Positions 52,879 to 61,919 are shown, counted from the first letter of the stretch. The stretch: DNA of 64,000 bases from Pseudomonas soli (GCF_900110655.1 NZ_FOEQ01000002.1:248001-312000), one strand, 5' to 3'. Notes: a model not told the origin generated them from the letters alone. Numbers and translations are program-made.

Positions 52879-53742
52879 TCAGTCAGAACCCCGAGCGCTG
52901 CCATCGAGCGCCGAAGCCGCGAGCCTCGCCAACGCCAACCTGCCCTCCGGCTCAGCGCCATCCTCGATCATCCAGGTCGCCGACAACCCTGCCCACGCCA
53001 GCACCCACTGCAACAGCCTGTGACGCTCGATACCGGCTGCCTGCGAAATGATCGCTATACGCCGTGAGAGGCGCCCCGGTGCCTGCGCACTGGCTTCGTC
53101 CGGGTTGCAGAGGATGTTGGCAAAATCGAAGCCCCGCTCGCCGTACAACCCCTTGGGATCGATGGCGAGCCAACCGGCCGGCCCGAAATCCAGCACATTG
53201 CCGTGATGGATGTCGCCATGCAGCACCGCAGGGTCCTGGGGAGCTGCGAAAAGCGCCCTCGCTGCCTTTGCGCTGTGCTCCAGCACCCCACCGTGCGTCG
53301 CCGCCGCGCTCCACAATGCGTCGAACCATTGCTCCAGCGGCACCAGCGCAGGCCTCGGCGCAGGCCTCGGCGCAGGCCTCGGCGTAGACCGTGGCGCATG
53401 CAGGCGGGCCGCCACGGCACATAGAATGCGCGTGGCCTCGTCATCCCTGCCATCTGCGACCATCTGCGCAAGTGACGCCGAACCTTGCGCCCGCTTCATC
53501 AGCAATGCCTCGCCCGCGTGGGCCAGTACAGGGGCTGCACCGTCGCCTGCCCACCAGGCCATCAGCTGGCTGCCGGCCTGCTCCTCGGGCGCCTGCGAGA
53601 CTTTCAGCATCGCCGGTGTATCGCCTTGGCGAACGGGCAATAGATTGCCATTGAGTGAAACGAAAGCCTCCCCATCGATGGTCAGCCCCCACTGCTTCAG
53701 GTATCGATCAAACATAGGCTCGCTGGTACTCACGCTTTCCAT
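52879..53742 (-). CDS. aminoglycoside/hydroxyurea phosphotransferase-like kinase
   Basis: A 287-residue protein of the APH(6)/streptomycin-kinase branch. Seen: 'LKVSQAPEEQ' (ATP-anchoring Lys region), catalytic loop LHGDIHHGNVLDFG, and 'WLAIDPKGLYGERGFDFANIL' (Mg-binding Asp). These enzymes phosphorylate hydroxyl groups of aminoglycosides or similar small molecules; chromosomal members are often of unknown substrate. Residues about 117-130 are a PRPA tandem repeat arising from a 12-bp DNA repeat, outside the catalytic motifs. Start ambiguous: 53742 or ATG 53715. Confidence 0.82.
   Translation of the reverse strand: MESVSTSEPMFDRYLKQWGLTIDGEAFVSLNGNLLPVRQGDTPAMLKVSQAPEEQAGSQLMAWWAGDGAAPVLAHAGEALLMKRAQGSASLAQMVADGRDDEATRILCAVAARLHAPRSTPRPAPRPAPRPALVPLEQWFDALWSAAATHGGVLEHSAKAARALFAAPQDPAVLHGDIHHGNVLDFGPAGWLAIDPKGLYGERGFDFANILCNPDEASAQAPGRLSRRIAIISQAAGIERHRLLQWVLAWAGLSATWMIEDGAEPEGRLALARLAASALDGSARGSD
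53344..53391. repeat. 12-bp tandem repeat inside the phosphotransferase gene
   Basis: About four in-frame units of GCAGGCCTCGGC, the last one degenerating (GTAGACCGTGGC). They encode a Pro-Arg-Pro-Ala repeat. Because each unit is 12 bp, copy-number change would lengthen or shorten a surface loop without a frameshift. Confidence 0.8.
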
Positions 53743-53825
53743 TTACTATCGCCGTTTGCCCCTGTGGCCCCAGGGTTGCCAGGTACGGCCAGTGAAACAT
53801 AGTCCCAAGGCGGTGACGGAGCACG

Positions 53826-54890
53826 ATGAACAATATCCCGGGAATGAATGTGGTAGTGGTGGGGGCAGGTATCGTGGGGGCCTCCGTTGCCTACCACCTT
53901 TCCTGCCAAGGCGCGCAGGTGACCATCGTGGAGGCTGGCCATGTAGCGTCTGGCGTGACTTCCACTTCCTTTGCATGGATCAATACCACCTACAGTGACG
54001 CAGATCCTGCCGCCGCACTGCGGGCCGCAGCCGTATCGGACTATCGTCGCCTCGAAGCGCAACTGCCAGACTTACACATTCAATGGACCGGTTCGCTGAC
54101 CTATGGCCTCCCGGAAGTACCGGCCGCCCCTGCGACGGGTAGAGGGATATCAACGGTATCCCGCGCTCAGATCCTCACCCTGGAACCTAATCTGAAACAC
54201 CCTCCTGCCCAGGCCAACCATTCTCCAGAGGAAGGCGCGCTGAATGCAGTAGCGGCCACCTGGGCCCTGATCAAAGGCGCTCAAGCTCAAGGCGCCAGGT
54301 TGCTGGAGCAGACCCAGGTGGAAGGGTTCACGGGCACCGCAGATAAAGTCTCAGGTGTGAAAACCACCCACGGAGTAATCGATGCGGACTTGGTGGTGCT
54401 TGCGGCGGGAACGGGTACCACGCTCTTGACGGACATGTTGGGGTACCCACTTGCGCTCGACGCCTCTCCTGCCATCTATATCCGCTACCACTCGCCGCCC
54501 CACCTTGTCCGAGGGATCATTTACAACGCAGCCATGGAGGTGCGGCATGCTGATGATAGCAGCCTGCTGGCGGCAGAGGACTATCTGGACGATGCGGCAG
54601 ATCACCAACCTAACGTCATCGCATTGAGAACCGCCGAGGCCATCAGAGCAGAGTTGCACGGCGTTGTGTCCCTCGACGTGGAACAGGCGTGCGTGGGTTT
54701 CCGGCCGATCCCCAAGGATGGCGCGCCGCTGGTTGGTTTTCTGCCGGGTATCAGCGGCGTTTACGTTTGTGTCATGCATCCCGGTGTCACGCTGGCCGCT
54801 ACCGTAGGCCGCCTGGTGGGCATGGAAATCACCCGTGGCACGCCATCGCCTGATTTGGAGCCGTGCAGGCTGGGTCGCTTCAGGCGATGA
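53826..54890 (+). CDS. FAD-dependent amino-acid-oxidase-type oxidoreductase (DAO family)
   Basis: A 354-residue flavoprotein. The dinucleotide fold VVVVGAGIVGASVAYHLSCQG at the N-terminus is followed by 'VTIVEAG' and the DAO-family C-terminal 'GFRPIPKDGAPLVGFLPGISGVYVCVMHPGVTLAATVGRLV'. Members oxidise amines or amino acids (glycine, sarcosine, D-amino acids) to imines with H2O2 or electron transfer. GGAGC precedes the start. Neighbours give no hint of substrate. Convergent with the following gene at 18 bases. Confidence 0.85.
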   Translation: MNNIPGMNVVVVGAGIVGASVAYHLSCQGAQVTIVEAGHVASGVTSTSFAWINTTYSDADPAAALRAAAVSDYRRLEAQLPDLHIQWTGSLTYGLPEVPAAPATGRGISTVSRAQILTLEPNLKHPPAQANHSPEEGALNAVAATWALIKGAQAQGARLLEQTQVEGFTGTADKVSGVKTTHGVIDADLVVLAAGTGTTLLTDMLGYPLALDASPAIYIRYHSPPHLVRGIIYNAAMEVRHADDSSLLAAEDYLDDAADHQPNVIALRTAEAIRAELHGVVSLDVEQACVGFRPIPKDGAPLVGFLPGISGVYVCVMHPGVTLAATVGRLVGMEITRGTPSPDLEPCRLGRFRR

Positions 54891-54908
54891 CTTGGGGGCT
54901 GCTCCTGT

Positions 54909-55964
54909 CTATTGCAATTTGACCCCTAGGCTCACGAGTGCGGCCAACTCCAGTGGGTTCAGCTCGTTGAAGCTCTTGATAGTGGGCGAGCCCGCCCTAC
55001 CTTTCTCGGGCCTATCAAGCTTCGCGCGAAGCAGGTCGACCAGGCTATCGCTCAGGCTTTCGGCACGGGTCATGCGCGACAGAAGCTGATCGTCCTCATC
55101 GGCCAACCCCAAGAGCTCGTTGGCAAACCCCATAACCCCACTTGCCCGCTTGCCGAAAATACCCTCCAGTTGCTCAAGCATCTTGTCGGCCTCCTGGGCA
55201 TCCAGTGTATCGATATGCTCCTGGAGCTTTTCGCTAATGAAGTCGTTCTGCGCTTGAGCGTCGATGCGCAGCTTCGGATTATTCATGGTTTTTTCGAACC
55301 ATCGCGCCTCCTGCCCTTGCAGGAATGTCATAAGCCCATTCAGAAAGACGCTTGGGTCTGGACGGTCGGTGGCCACGTTTGCCAGCGCTGCCTCGATAGA
55401 AGGCTGACAATCTTCAGCCTTACGCATCAAGCTCAACGCGAGGGAACGCACACATTGCAAGTCCCCGCGGGTTTTCACCATCATCTCAATTGCTTTGAAA
55501 TTTGCATGCCCCTCGACCATGGCATCTCGCAAGCAATTAATCTGCTCGGCTTCCAGCGTCACATCGAAGCGTTGGTGATCAACGCTGGCGGCAGTAGCGA
55601 GCAGGCTTACTGCCTCGAGCACGGTCTTGAAGCCATTGCCGAAACTGCAGCGAAAGAGCGCTGCGGTGCCGGCCTGTTCAGCATGTTGCAGGGGTAGATC
55701 ATCCGACGCTCGCTGTGCAGCCCTACGCACACCGAGACAGCTGACCAGCCAGCGGAACAAGTCCGTCAGAGGCTGGGTTGTGGATACTTTCAGATGCTGG
55801 AGCAAACCTCTGTCTGAATTATATTCAATGTGCTTGGCCAAACGATCGGCCTCGGGCGAGGTAATGACTGATCGCACCTGCACTTCACCAACAGTCCATG
55901 AATGGGTCTGTTGGCGGATGTGCGTGGGCAGGTACTGGTAACTTTGGTATCCATTGATCAGCAT
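54909..55964 (-). CDS. large orphan hypothetical protein
   Basis: A 351-residue protein with a strong ribosome-binding site (AAGGAG, 6 bases before ATG), so likely real. Mostly helical, charged, cytoplasmic; starts 'MLINGYQSYQYLPTHIRQQTHSW' and ends 'NPLELAALVSLGVKLQ'. No signal peptide or membrane segment, no family recognised. More AT-rich than the conserved blocks. An N-terminus rich in Ser, Tyr, Thr and Gln followed by helical bundles would fit a secreted effector, but that is speculation. Confidence 0.65.
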   Translation of the reverse strand: MLINGYQSYQYLPTHIRQQTHSWTVGEVQVRSVITSPEADRLAKHIEYNSDRGLLQHLKVSTTQPLTDLFRWLVSCLGVRRAAQRASDDLPLQHAEQAGTAALFRCSFGNGFKTVLEAVSLLATAASVDHQRFDVTLEAEQINCLRDAMVEGHANFKAIEMMVKTRGDLQCVRSLALSLMRKAEDCQPSIEAALANVATDRPDPSVFLNGLMTFLQGQEARWFEKTMNNPKLRIDAQAQNDFISEKLQEHIDTLDAQEADKMLEQLEGIFGKRASGVMGFANELLGLADEDDQLLSRMTRAESLSDSLVDLLRAKLDRPEKGRAGSPTIKSFNELNPLELAALVSLGVKLQ

Positions 55965-56216
55965 AGGTAACTCCTTGGTTTAACCTAGCCATCAATCTAA
56001 GACCCTCGGCAACGCACAAGCTATCAATGCTGATCGGTTTGTTTTAGGCCGCGCGTTTCAAATGAGGACGAGCTGCCAGCGCACAGAGCATGCGCTGGCT
56101 GCCCGTCTGTTCCTGCGGTGATTGCATTCACTCATGGGCGGGGTCTTCACATTTGGGCGCAACAATGCCGTTCGGAAATGATTATCCTCGCGCGACTATC
56201 ACCTGAGTACCCATCG

Positions 56217-56846
56217 ATGCTATCCGCACACCAAGCCAGCGCCATAGTCCTCGACCATCTTGCAGACGTCATCAGGATGGACGGTCGCCCGGAACGGTTC
56301 GTCATCCAATCCTGCGAGCCGTCAGCGAAGGGTGACTACTGGGTCGTCCGCTGCAACAGCGAGGACTGTGTAGTACATGGCAAGACCGAGTACTGCTATG
56401 TCGGTGTCAACGCCTATCTGGTCAATGTCATCAGCGGCGCGCTCGAAACGGTCGCCAACTGCTTCACTGTCGAGGAGTACCTGCAGGACAAGCACGACCT
56501 CGAGGCCGCAGCGGGCAAAACCTATGTGCTGGCACCTGCTTTTTCTGGTTACAGTAAAACGGCGGTGATCAAGCTGCGCCGGAAGCTCGCCTACTCCTAT
56601 CCCCACACCCTGTTCCTGCTGGCGGGGGCAGGCCGGCTGTGGCTCACGGGTATCCGCCGGCAACTTGAGCATGCCCAGCAAATGCTCGCCATCGAAGGCA
56701 TTGCGACACAGCTCGAACTGCATGCCGACCCACTGGATGCCGTGCTGATCGGCCCGGAAACCTGGCATATCGACGCGGTATTCAATGCGCTTCGCAGAAA
56801 GCCACTTCACCCTGGTGAGCTTGCTCTCTCTTCACAATCGAATTAG
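56217..56846 (+). CDS. YrhB/Imm35-like domain protein
   Basis: About 209 residues from ATG 56217; longer in-frame starts exist at 56178 and 56118. The N-terminal half, 'ERFVIQSCEPSAKGDYWVVRCNSEDCVV...GVNAYLVNVISGALETVANCFTVEEYLQDKHD', resembles the YrhB/immunity-protein-35 domain (a WVV..NS.. strand, a VN..G.. turn and a final EEYL helix). The C-terminal half ('KTAVIKLRRKLAYSYPHTLFLLAG', 'VLIGPETWHIDAVFNAL') is unassigned. No toxin gene is adjacent. Domain call is by pattern only. Confidence 0.5.
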   Translation: MLSAHQASAIVLDHLADVIRMDGRPERFVIQSCEPSAKGDYWVVRCNSEDCVVHGKTEYCYVGVNAYLVNVISGALETVANCFTVEEYLQDKHDLEAAAGKTYVLAPAFSGYSKTAVIKLRRKLAYSYPHTLFLLAGAGRLWLTGIRRQLEHAQQMLAIEGIATQLELHADPLDAVLIGPETWHIDAVFNALRRKPLHPGELALSSQSN

Positions 56847-57274
56847 GCGTGGCAAGTGCTGCGCACAAAGTGAGGCCTTGCTGGCCCGAACGGGACGTCG
56901 ATTCAATCAGATCTGCGGAGGGTTCTTCGTGATCTTCGGTGTGTTGATCCCAGCGCATTAACAATGATCATGTGACCGCTTCGGGTCGAAAGCGGTCCGT
57001 CGTAGAATGACCTCCCCTATCTTCTTATGAAAATGGGCGATTCAGTAGGGTTGAGCCGGACGTGTTTGGATCCGTTCAGCCCGGCAGACGACTGGCATCC
57101 GCCCAAGGACAAAGCCAGCGCCCTTTCCTTACATCGAGTACTCACGACGGCCTGCCCATGCAGGAGCCTCGTTGCCCAGTTTTGCCACTGGAGGCTTCCG
57201 CCTGAACTTTACCTACGCCGCCGACTTCCTCTGCTTAGAGCCTCACCCCCAGCCTCCAAGCAGGAGTTGAACCT
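56847..57274. other. 428-base intergenic region before the stress block
   Basis: No supported gene. A perfect 8-bp hairpin GACCGCTT / AAGCGGTC with a 7-base loop lies at 56974-56996. The last 100 bases must hold the promoter of the alcohol dehydrogenase gene. An 86-codon plus-strand frame (57027-57287) lacks a ribosome-binding site and coding character. Confidence 0.5.
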
Positions 57275-58495
57275 ATGCGAGCATTGACTTATCACGGCGC
57301 CCAGGATGTCAGGGTGGATACCGTTCCCGATCCAGCACTCCAGGATGAGGACGACATCATTTTGCGGGTCACCGCGACCGCTATTTGCGGTTCGGACCTT
57401 CACCTCTATCACGGCAAGATTCCACAAACTGAAACAGGCGACATCTTCGGCCATGAGTTCATGGGCATCGTCGAGGACACCGGACGTGGCGTGACCAATG
57501 TAAAGGTCGGCGACCGCGTGGTGATCCCCTTCGTGATTGCCTGCGGCAGCTGCTTTTTCTGCCAGCTAGAGCAGTTTGCCGCCTGCGAAACCACTAACAC
57601 AGGGCGCGGCGCCATCCTCAACAAGAAAGGTATCCCGCCAGGGGCTGCCTTGTTCGGCTACAGCCATTTGTACGGCGGCGTGCCTGGTGGCCAGGCGGAC
57701 TACGTGCGCGTGCCCAAGGCCAACACGGGCCCGTTCAAGGTGCCTACGGCCCTTGCGGACGATCAGGTGCTGTTTCTCTCGGATATCCTGCCGACAGCCT
57801 GGCAGGCGGTGATCAACGCGCAGATCGGCCAGGGTTCGAACGTAGCCATCTATGGCGCCGGGCCGGTGGGGCTGCTGAGCGCGGCCTGCGCACGCATGCT
57901 CGGCGCGCAGACCATCTTCATGGTCGACGACAACGACTACCGCCTGGCGTTTGCCCGTGACGCATACGGTGTAGTGCCGATCAACTTCGAACAGGACGAC
58001 GACCCCGCCGACAGCATCATTCGCCAAACCCCCGGCATGCGCGGCGTGGATGCCGTCATCGATGCGGTCGGCTTCGAGGCCAAGGGCAGCACCACCGAAA
58101 CGGTGCTGACCGCGCTGAAAATCGAAGGCAGCAGCGGCAAGGCGCTGCGCCAGAGCATCGCCGCGGTGCGCCGGGGCGGCGTGGTCAGTGTGCCCGGAGT
58201 CTACGCAGGGTTCATTCATGCCTTCATGTTCGGCGATGCCTTCGACAAGGGCCTGACGTTCAAGATGGGCCAGACCCATGTGCAGCGGTTCCTGCCCGAA
58301 CTGCTCGAGCACATCGAGGCCGGCCGTCTGGCACCGGAGCTGATCGTCACCCACCGCCTGGCGCTGGAAGAAGCCGCCATGGGCTACAAGCTGTTCGACC
58401 AGAAGCAGGACGATTGCCGCAAGGTCATCCTGGTTCCGGGCGCAGCGTCCGGCACCTTGGGTACCGCACACATGGTCGGGGGAACTCAGCCATGA
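57275..58495 (+). CDS. zinc-dependent alcohol dehydrogenase
   Basis: A 406-residue medium-chain dehydrogenase. Catalytic zinc: Cys in '[12 protein letters not shown]', '[12 protein letters not shown]' (GHE). Structural zinc: the cysteine cluster '[15 protein letters not shown]'. NAD(P) fold: '[22 protein letters not shown]'. The family oxidises alcohols or, in glutathione-independent formaldehyde dehydrogenases, aldehydes; the insertion after the cysteines ('[41 protein letters not shown]' region) is like that class. AGGAG precedes the start. Its stop overlaps the next ATG (ATGA), forming an operon with a small membrane protein. Confidence 0.9.
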   Translation: MRALTYHGAQDVRVDTVPDPALQDEDDIILRVTATAICGSDLHLYHGKIPQTETGDIFGHEFMGIVEDTGRGVTNVKVGDRVVIPFVIACGSCFFCQLEQFAACETTNTGRGAILNKKGIPPGAALFGYSHLYGGVPGGQADYVRVPKANTGPFKVPTALADDQVLFLSDILPTAWQAVINAQIGQGSNVAIYGAGPVGLLSAACARMLGAQTIFMVDDNDYRLAFARDAYGVVPINFEQDDDPADSIIRQTPGMRGVDAVIDAVGFEAKGSTTETVLTALKIEGSSGKALRQSIAAVRRGGVVSVPGVYAGFIHAFMFGDAFDKGLTFKMGQTHVQRFLPELLEHIEAGRLAPELIVTHRLALEEAAMGYKLFDQKQDDCRKVILVPGAASGTLGTAHMVGGTQP

Positions 58496-58839
58496 TCGAC
58501 CCGACGATGGGCATGAAATCCGGCGAACGCTACCGCGTTGAGCACGTGGAGCGGGTACATCCCTTCACCGGGTTCTTCCAGGATGGCAACCATTATCTGG
58601 GGCCGGAATTGCTGACACGGCTTGCCAACCTGAACGGTTGGTTGACCCGCCGAGGTATCGACCGCAGCCAGGCGGCGGCAGCCTGTGACGGCAACCTGTT
58701 CGAACCACCGAGCCGTGCACGTGGCGTGCAGGACGGATGGCGCAGCGATCGATCACCGGCTTCCAGCCGGATGGCGGTGACCGCTCTAGTGCTGTTGAGC
58801 GGCTGCGCGCTGGCGATGCTGTGCCGCAAGCGGCGTTAA
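58492..58839 (+). CDS. small C-terminally anchored hypothetical protein
   Basis: A 115-residue protein translationally coupled to the alcohol dehydrogenase. Soluble part with '[42 protein letters not shown]', a linker, and a C-terminal hydrophobic helix ([17 protein letters not shown]) followed by Cys-Arg-Lys-Arg-Arg. Tail-anchored topology likely. No family recognised. Confidence 0.65.
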   Translation: MIDPTMGMKSGERYRVEHVERVHPFTGFFQDGNHYLGPELLTRLANLNGWLTRRGIDRSQAAAACDGNLFEPPSRARGVQDGWRSDRSPASSRMAVTALVLLSGCALAMLCRKRR

Positions 58840-58947
58840 GCAGGCGTCGCATACCGCCCGTCGCGTCACTGGCGTGTTCGGCTCAACCCCAGGCAGTCGG
58901 TTGTTTCGAACGGATATGCACTTCCCAAACCTGCAGGAGCGACCGTC

Positions 58948-59805
58948 ATGCGCGACTACCCCTCTCCCCCGTTTCCCTCCCAACCGCAGCCCGTCCCTGG
59001 CTCGCAGGCGAAAATGCAGCCGTATCCCGATTGTGGGGAGCAAACCTACACCGGCAGCGGCAGGTTGCAAGATAAGATCGCCTTGATCACCGGCGCCGAC
59101 AGCGGTATCGGCCGGGCTGTCGCCATTGCTTACGCGCGGGAAGGTGCCGACGTGGCCATCGCCTACCTGGACGAGCATGACGACGCCAAGGAGACTGCCC
59201 GCTGGGTCGAAGCCGCTGGCCGACGGTGCCTGCTGCTGCCTGGCGACCTCGCGCAGAAGCAGCACTGCCAGGATATCGTCGAAAAGACCGTGGGTCAGTT
59301 CGGACGTATCGATATCCTGGTCAACAACGCAGCTTTTCAGATGTCCCACGAGACGCTGGAGGAAATCGACGACGATGAGTGGGTGAAGACCTTCGACATC
59401 AACATCACCGCGATCTTCAGGATTTGCAAGGCAGCCTTGCCATCAATGCCCCGGGGCAGTTCGATCATCAATACCAGCTCAGTGAATTCTGATGATCCTT
59501 CTCCCAGTCTGCTGGCATACGCCACGACCAAGGGCGCGATCGCCAATTTCACTGCGGGATTGGCGCAATTGCTGGGCAGCCAAGGAATTCGCGTGAACAG
59601 TGTTGCGCCAGGGCCAATCTGGACTCCGCTTATTCCTTCTACGATGCCGGACGAAGCCGTGCAGAACTTTGGCTCCAAGACACCGCTCGGCCGCCCGGGA
59701 CAGCCGGTCGAAGTGGCGCCGATCTATGTACTGCTTGGGTCTGACGAGGGCAGTTACATCTCCGGCTCGCGCTACGCAGTGACTGGCGGGAAATCTATCC
59801 TCTGA
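58948..59805 (+). CDS. SDR family oxidoreductase (YghA-like)
   Basis: A 285-residue short-chain dehydrogenase with the extended N-terminus (PFPSQPQPVPGSQAKMQPYPD) of the YghA/GsiB-type stress SDRs. Coenzyme motif TGADSGIGRAVAIAYAREGA, 'ILVNNAA', catalytic Ser in 'INTSSVN', and the Tyr-x-x-x-Lys pair in 'AYATTKGA'. AGGAG is 8 bases before ATG. Substrate unknown; family members reduce aldehydes or ketones and are often induced in stationary phase or osmotic stress. Confidence 0.9.
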   Translation: MRDYPSPPFPSQPQPVPGSQAKMQPYPDCGEQTYTGSGRLQDKIALITGADSGIGRAVAIAYAREGADVAIAYLDEHDDAKETARWVEAAGRRCLLLPGDLAQKQHCQDIVEKTVGQFGRIDILVNNAAFQMSHETLEEIDDDEWVKTFDINITAIFRICKAALPSMPRGSSIINTSSVNSDDPSPSLLAYATTKGAIANFTAGLAQLLGSQGIRVNSVAPGPIWTPLIPSTMPDEAVQNFGSKTPLGRPGQPVEVAPIYVLLGSDEGSYISGSRYAVTGGKSIL

Positions 59806-59845
59806 GCCGCGAGGCAAGGGGCCGCGATTGCGGTCCCGTCGTGGT

Positions 59846-60010
59846 TTAATGTTTAGGCTGTGCGTGGCTACGTGCGGCCTTTTGGGCCGTTGAGTCATGC
59901 TCTGTGCCTGTCGAGCCGTCCGGACGACGAGCATCGTTGTCCCGCTCCTGCTCTCCACTGACGAGCGGCTTTGCCACGTCGGTTTTTTGCGTTTTGTCTG
60001 TTGAAGGCAT
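59846..60010 (-). CDS. small hydrophilic protein in PLDc_N operon
   Basis: A 54-residue protein, MPSTDKTQKTDVAKP... to ...HAQPKH, very hydrophilic and Cys-free, with no stable fold predicted by eye. A good ribosome-binding site (AGGTGG then 7 bases) precedes ATG. It starts 9 bases after the PLDc_N gene stop. Composition is like small stress-induced disordered proteins of Pseudomonas. Confidence 0.65.
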   Translation of the reverse strand: MPSTDKTQKTDVAKPLVSGEQERDNDARRPDGSTGTEHDSTAQKAARSHAQPKH

Positions 60011-60019
60011 GCTCACCAC

Positions 60020-60253
60020 CTACCCCTTACTGTGTTCGGGCGAAGAAGGCCCAGTACCACGCTTGATACCGCGCGGCCCCATCACACCCCAGATAGCCAG
60101 GCCGACAACAGGCAGCGCTAACAACAGCAACGCCCACAACGCCTTCGTCACATCGGCCTTGTCACTGCGGAAAACGCTGACAATGGCCCAGAGATCAACT
60201 AGCAGGATGATCACTGCGACCGCGATCCAGAAATACGTCACAGGCTCGGTCAT
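60020..60253 (-). CDS. PLDc_N domain inner-membrane protein
   Basis: A 77-residue protein with two membrane helices ('FWIAVAVIILLVDLWAIVSVF' and 'ALWALLLLALPVVGLAIWGVMGPRG'). This is the stand-alone 'phospholipase D nuclease N-terminal' domain, common in small stress-associated membrane proteins and unconnected to nuclease activity. GAGGAG lies 8 bases before ATG. Divergent from the CinA/PncC gene. Confidence 0.82.
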   Translation of the reverse strand: MTEPVTYFWIAVAVIILLVDLWAIVSVFRSDKADVTKALWALLLLALPVVGLAIWGVMGPRGIKRGTGPSSPEHSKG

Positions 60254-60444
60254 GATCGTTTCTCCTCTTCACATGTAGGAGGGGCTCCAGCGCTTGCGTG
60301 TTACTACAACCCCATACCTCTGCAGAAGCCAGGCGTTGGAACAAAGTTCAGGACGTTTTAATCGGTCATGACCGGCGGGCCGCCGCGCTGAACCAAACTC
60401 GCCGCAAACGCGTCCACCACAAAACATGCAAGGGGTGACGTGTG

Positions 60445-60948
60445 ATGACCGTAGACCCTGTAGTCGAAGCACTGGATTACCTCAAGGCCCACAAGCTGCT
60501 GCTGACCACTGCCGAATCTTGCACGGCCGGCGCAATGGTCGCCCTGCTGGCGGAATTACCCGGCACCGGGGAGATCCTGGAAAGCGGCTATGTGGTGTAT
60601 TCCCCTGCCGCCAAGCAGCGCCTGCTTGGGGTGAGCCCGCAGACCATCGAAAGTTATGGTCTAACCAGCGAAGCCGTTGCGTGGGAAATGGCTATGGGAG
60701 CCCTGAAGAACAGCGATGCCACAGTGGCCATTGCTACTACCGGGGTTGCCGGCCCCTCAGCGCAGGGCGGCGTCCCACCTGGCACATTGTGCTTTGCCTG
60801 GGCGTTTGCTGGTGAGCCAGGAGCAGTGTTTACCCTAAGTCAGCGCTTCTTTGGCGAGCGCGCGGATGTCATGCGCCAAGGCGCGCGCTTCGGCTTGTCG
60901 CGCCTGGCGCACTATCACCAACGCTGGTTGCGTGGCGAGCACGCATGA
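60445..60948 (+). CDS. CinA C-terminal (PncC-type) nicotinamide-nucleotide amidase
   Basis: A 167-residue stand-alone CinA_C domain: 'LLTTAESCTAGAMVALLAELPG', 'SGYVVYSPAAKQRLLGVSPQTI', 'ATTGVAGPSAQGGVPPGTLCFAW'. E. coli PncC of the same size deamidates nicotinamide mononucleotide in NAD recycling; the Ser in ESCTAG and the Gly-rich loops match. It may be a paralogue of the housekeeping copy, given its place in a stress block. The ATG at 60445 is used; a GTG directly before it is possible. Confidence 0.88.
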   Translation: MTVDPVVEALDYLKAHKLLLTTAESCTAGAMVALLAELPGTGEILESGYVVYSPAAKQRLLGVSPQTIESYGLTSEAVAWEMAMGALKNSDATVAIATTGVAGPSAQGGVPPGTLCFAWAFAGEPGAVFTLSQRFFGERADVMRQGARFGLSRLAHYHQRWLRGEHA

Positions 60949-60959
60949 GGAACAGGACC

Positions 60960-61466
60960 ATGGATGATGATGAACTGCTGTCCAGGCACTATCCGGTAGA
61001 AGAAAACATGCGCATGCAACAGCGCGTGTGGCGCTTCGAACGTGCGGGGTGGTGGTGCCTGGTACTGATGGTGGTGCTGGCGTTGCTCGGTCTGTTTGGC
61101 AACGGACCACTCAGTGACGCAACGGCCATCAGCACTGACGGCCGCGTGCAGGTGGAATATCAACGCCTCAGCCGCAGCGGCACCACTGACAACCTGCGTA
61201 TCACCGTCCGCGGTACGTCCGCGGAGCCTGTGATGGTGCTGCTGGGCGGCAGCCTGCTGCGCGAAGCAAGTATAGAGACACTGCAACCTGAGCCACAGGC
61301 ATCGCTTTCTCAGGGAAAGGCCCTGCTGCTGCAGCTTGGCACCAGTCGAGACGGCGTTGCCACGCTCTACCTGACATTGCGCAGCGAACATGTCGGGACG
61401 CTTGAAGGTGTCGTCAGGGCCGGGCCAAGCAGCACCGTTCGCTTTTCCACCTTCCTCTACCCGTAG
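60960..61466 (+). CDS. hypothetical membrane-anchored protein
   Basis: About 168 residues, start at 60960 preferred (GAGGAACAGGA ahead), alternatively 60945, which overlaps the previous stop. A single N-terminal membrane helix (WWCLVLMVVLALLGLFG) is followed by a periplasmic beta-rich domain ('VQVEYQRLSRSGTTDNLRITVRGTS', 'LYLTLRSEHVGTLEGVVRAG'). Same operon as cinA-like and DUF421 genes. No known family. Confidence 0.75.
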   Translation: MDDDELLSRHYPVEENMRMQQRVWRFERAGWWCLVLMVVLALLGLFGNGPLSDATAISTDGRVQVEYQRLSRSGTTDNLRITVRGTSAEPVMVLLGGSLLREASIETLQPEPQASLSQGKALLLQLGTSRDGVATLYLTLRSEHVGTLEGVVRAGPSSTVRFSTFLYP

Positions 61467-61475
61467 GAGTGGGCC

Positions 61476-61919
61476 ATGGACTCCATCCTTCGCGCAGCAG
61501 CCATGTATGTCGCCCTAATGCTGCTGTTTCGTGTGGCGGGTCGGCGCTCGCTGGCAGACCTGACCACGTTTGACTTCGTCCTTCTACTGATCATCGGCGA
61601 GGCGACCCAGCAGGCGTTATTGGGCGAGGACTTTTCCTTCACCAACGCGATACTGGTGATTGCTACGTTGATCGTGCTGGATGTGGGCCTGTCGCTCGCA
61701 AAGCTCAACGCAAAGCCCTTGGCGCGGCTGCTGGATGGCCACGCCACCCTGGTGGTGGAACAGGGACGCTTTCTGCATAGCCGCATGCGCCGAGCGCGGT
61801 TGACCGAAGATGACATCCTCGAGTCGGCGAGGGACAGCCAAGGCATAGAGCGTGTCGAGCAGATCAAGTTCGCCATCGTCGAGCGAAACGGCAAGATCTC
61901 CATCATTGCGCAGGAATGA
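61476..61919 (+). CDS. DUF421 (YetF-like) membrane protein
   Basis: A 147-residue protein with three membrane helices at the N-terminus ('AAMYVALMLLFRVAGRRSLADLTTFDFVLLLIIG', 'FTNAILVIATLIVLDVGLSLA') and a soluble C-terminal domain ending 'IKFAIVERNGKISIIAQE', as in DUF421/YetF. TAGGAG 6 bases before the start. It is the last gene of the plus-strand operon; its 3' end overlaps the convergent M42 peptidase gene by 17 bases. Confidence 0.88.
   Translation: MDSILRAAAMYVALMLLFRVAGRRSLADLTTFDFVLLLIIGEATQQALLGEDFSFTNAILVIATLIVLDVGLSLAKLNAKPLARLLDGHATLVVEQGRFLHSRMRRARLTEDDILESARDSQGIERVEQIKFAIVERNGKISIIAQE

Noticed and set aside
57027..57287. 86-codon frame before the alcohol dehydrogenase gene
   Set aside because: Odd composition, no ribosome-binding site, and it overlaps the dehydrogenase start with its AGGAG.
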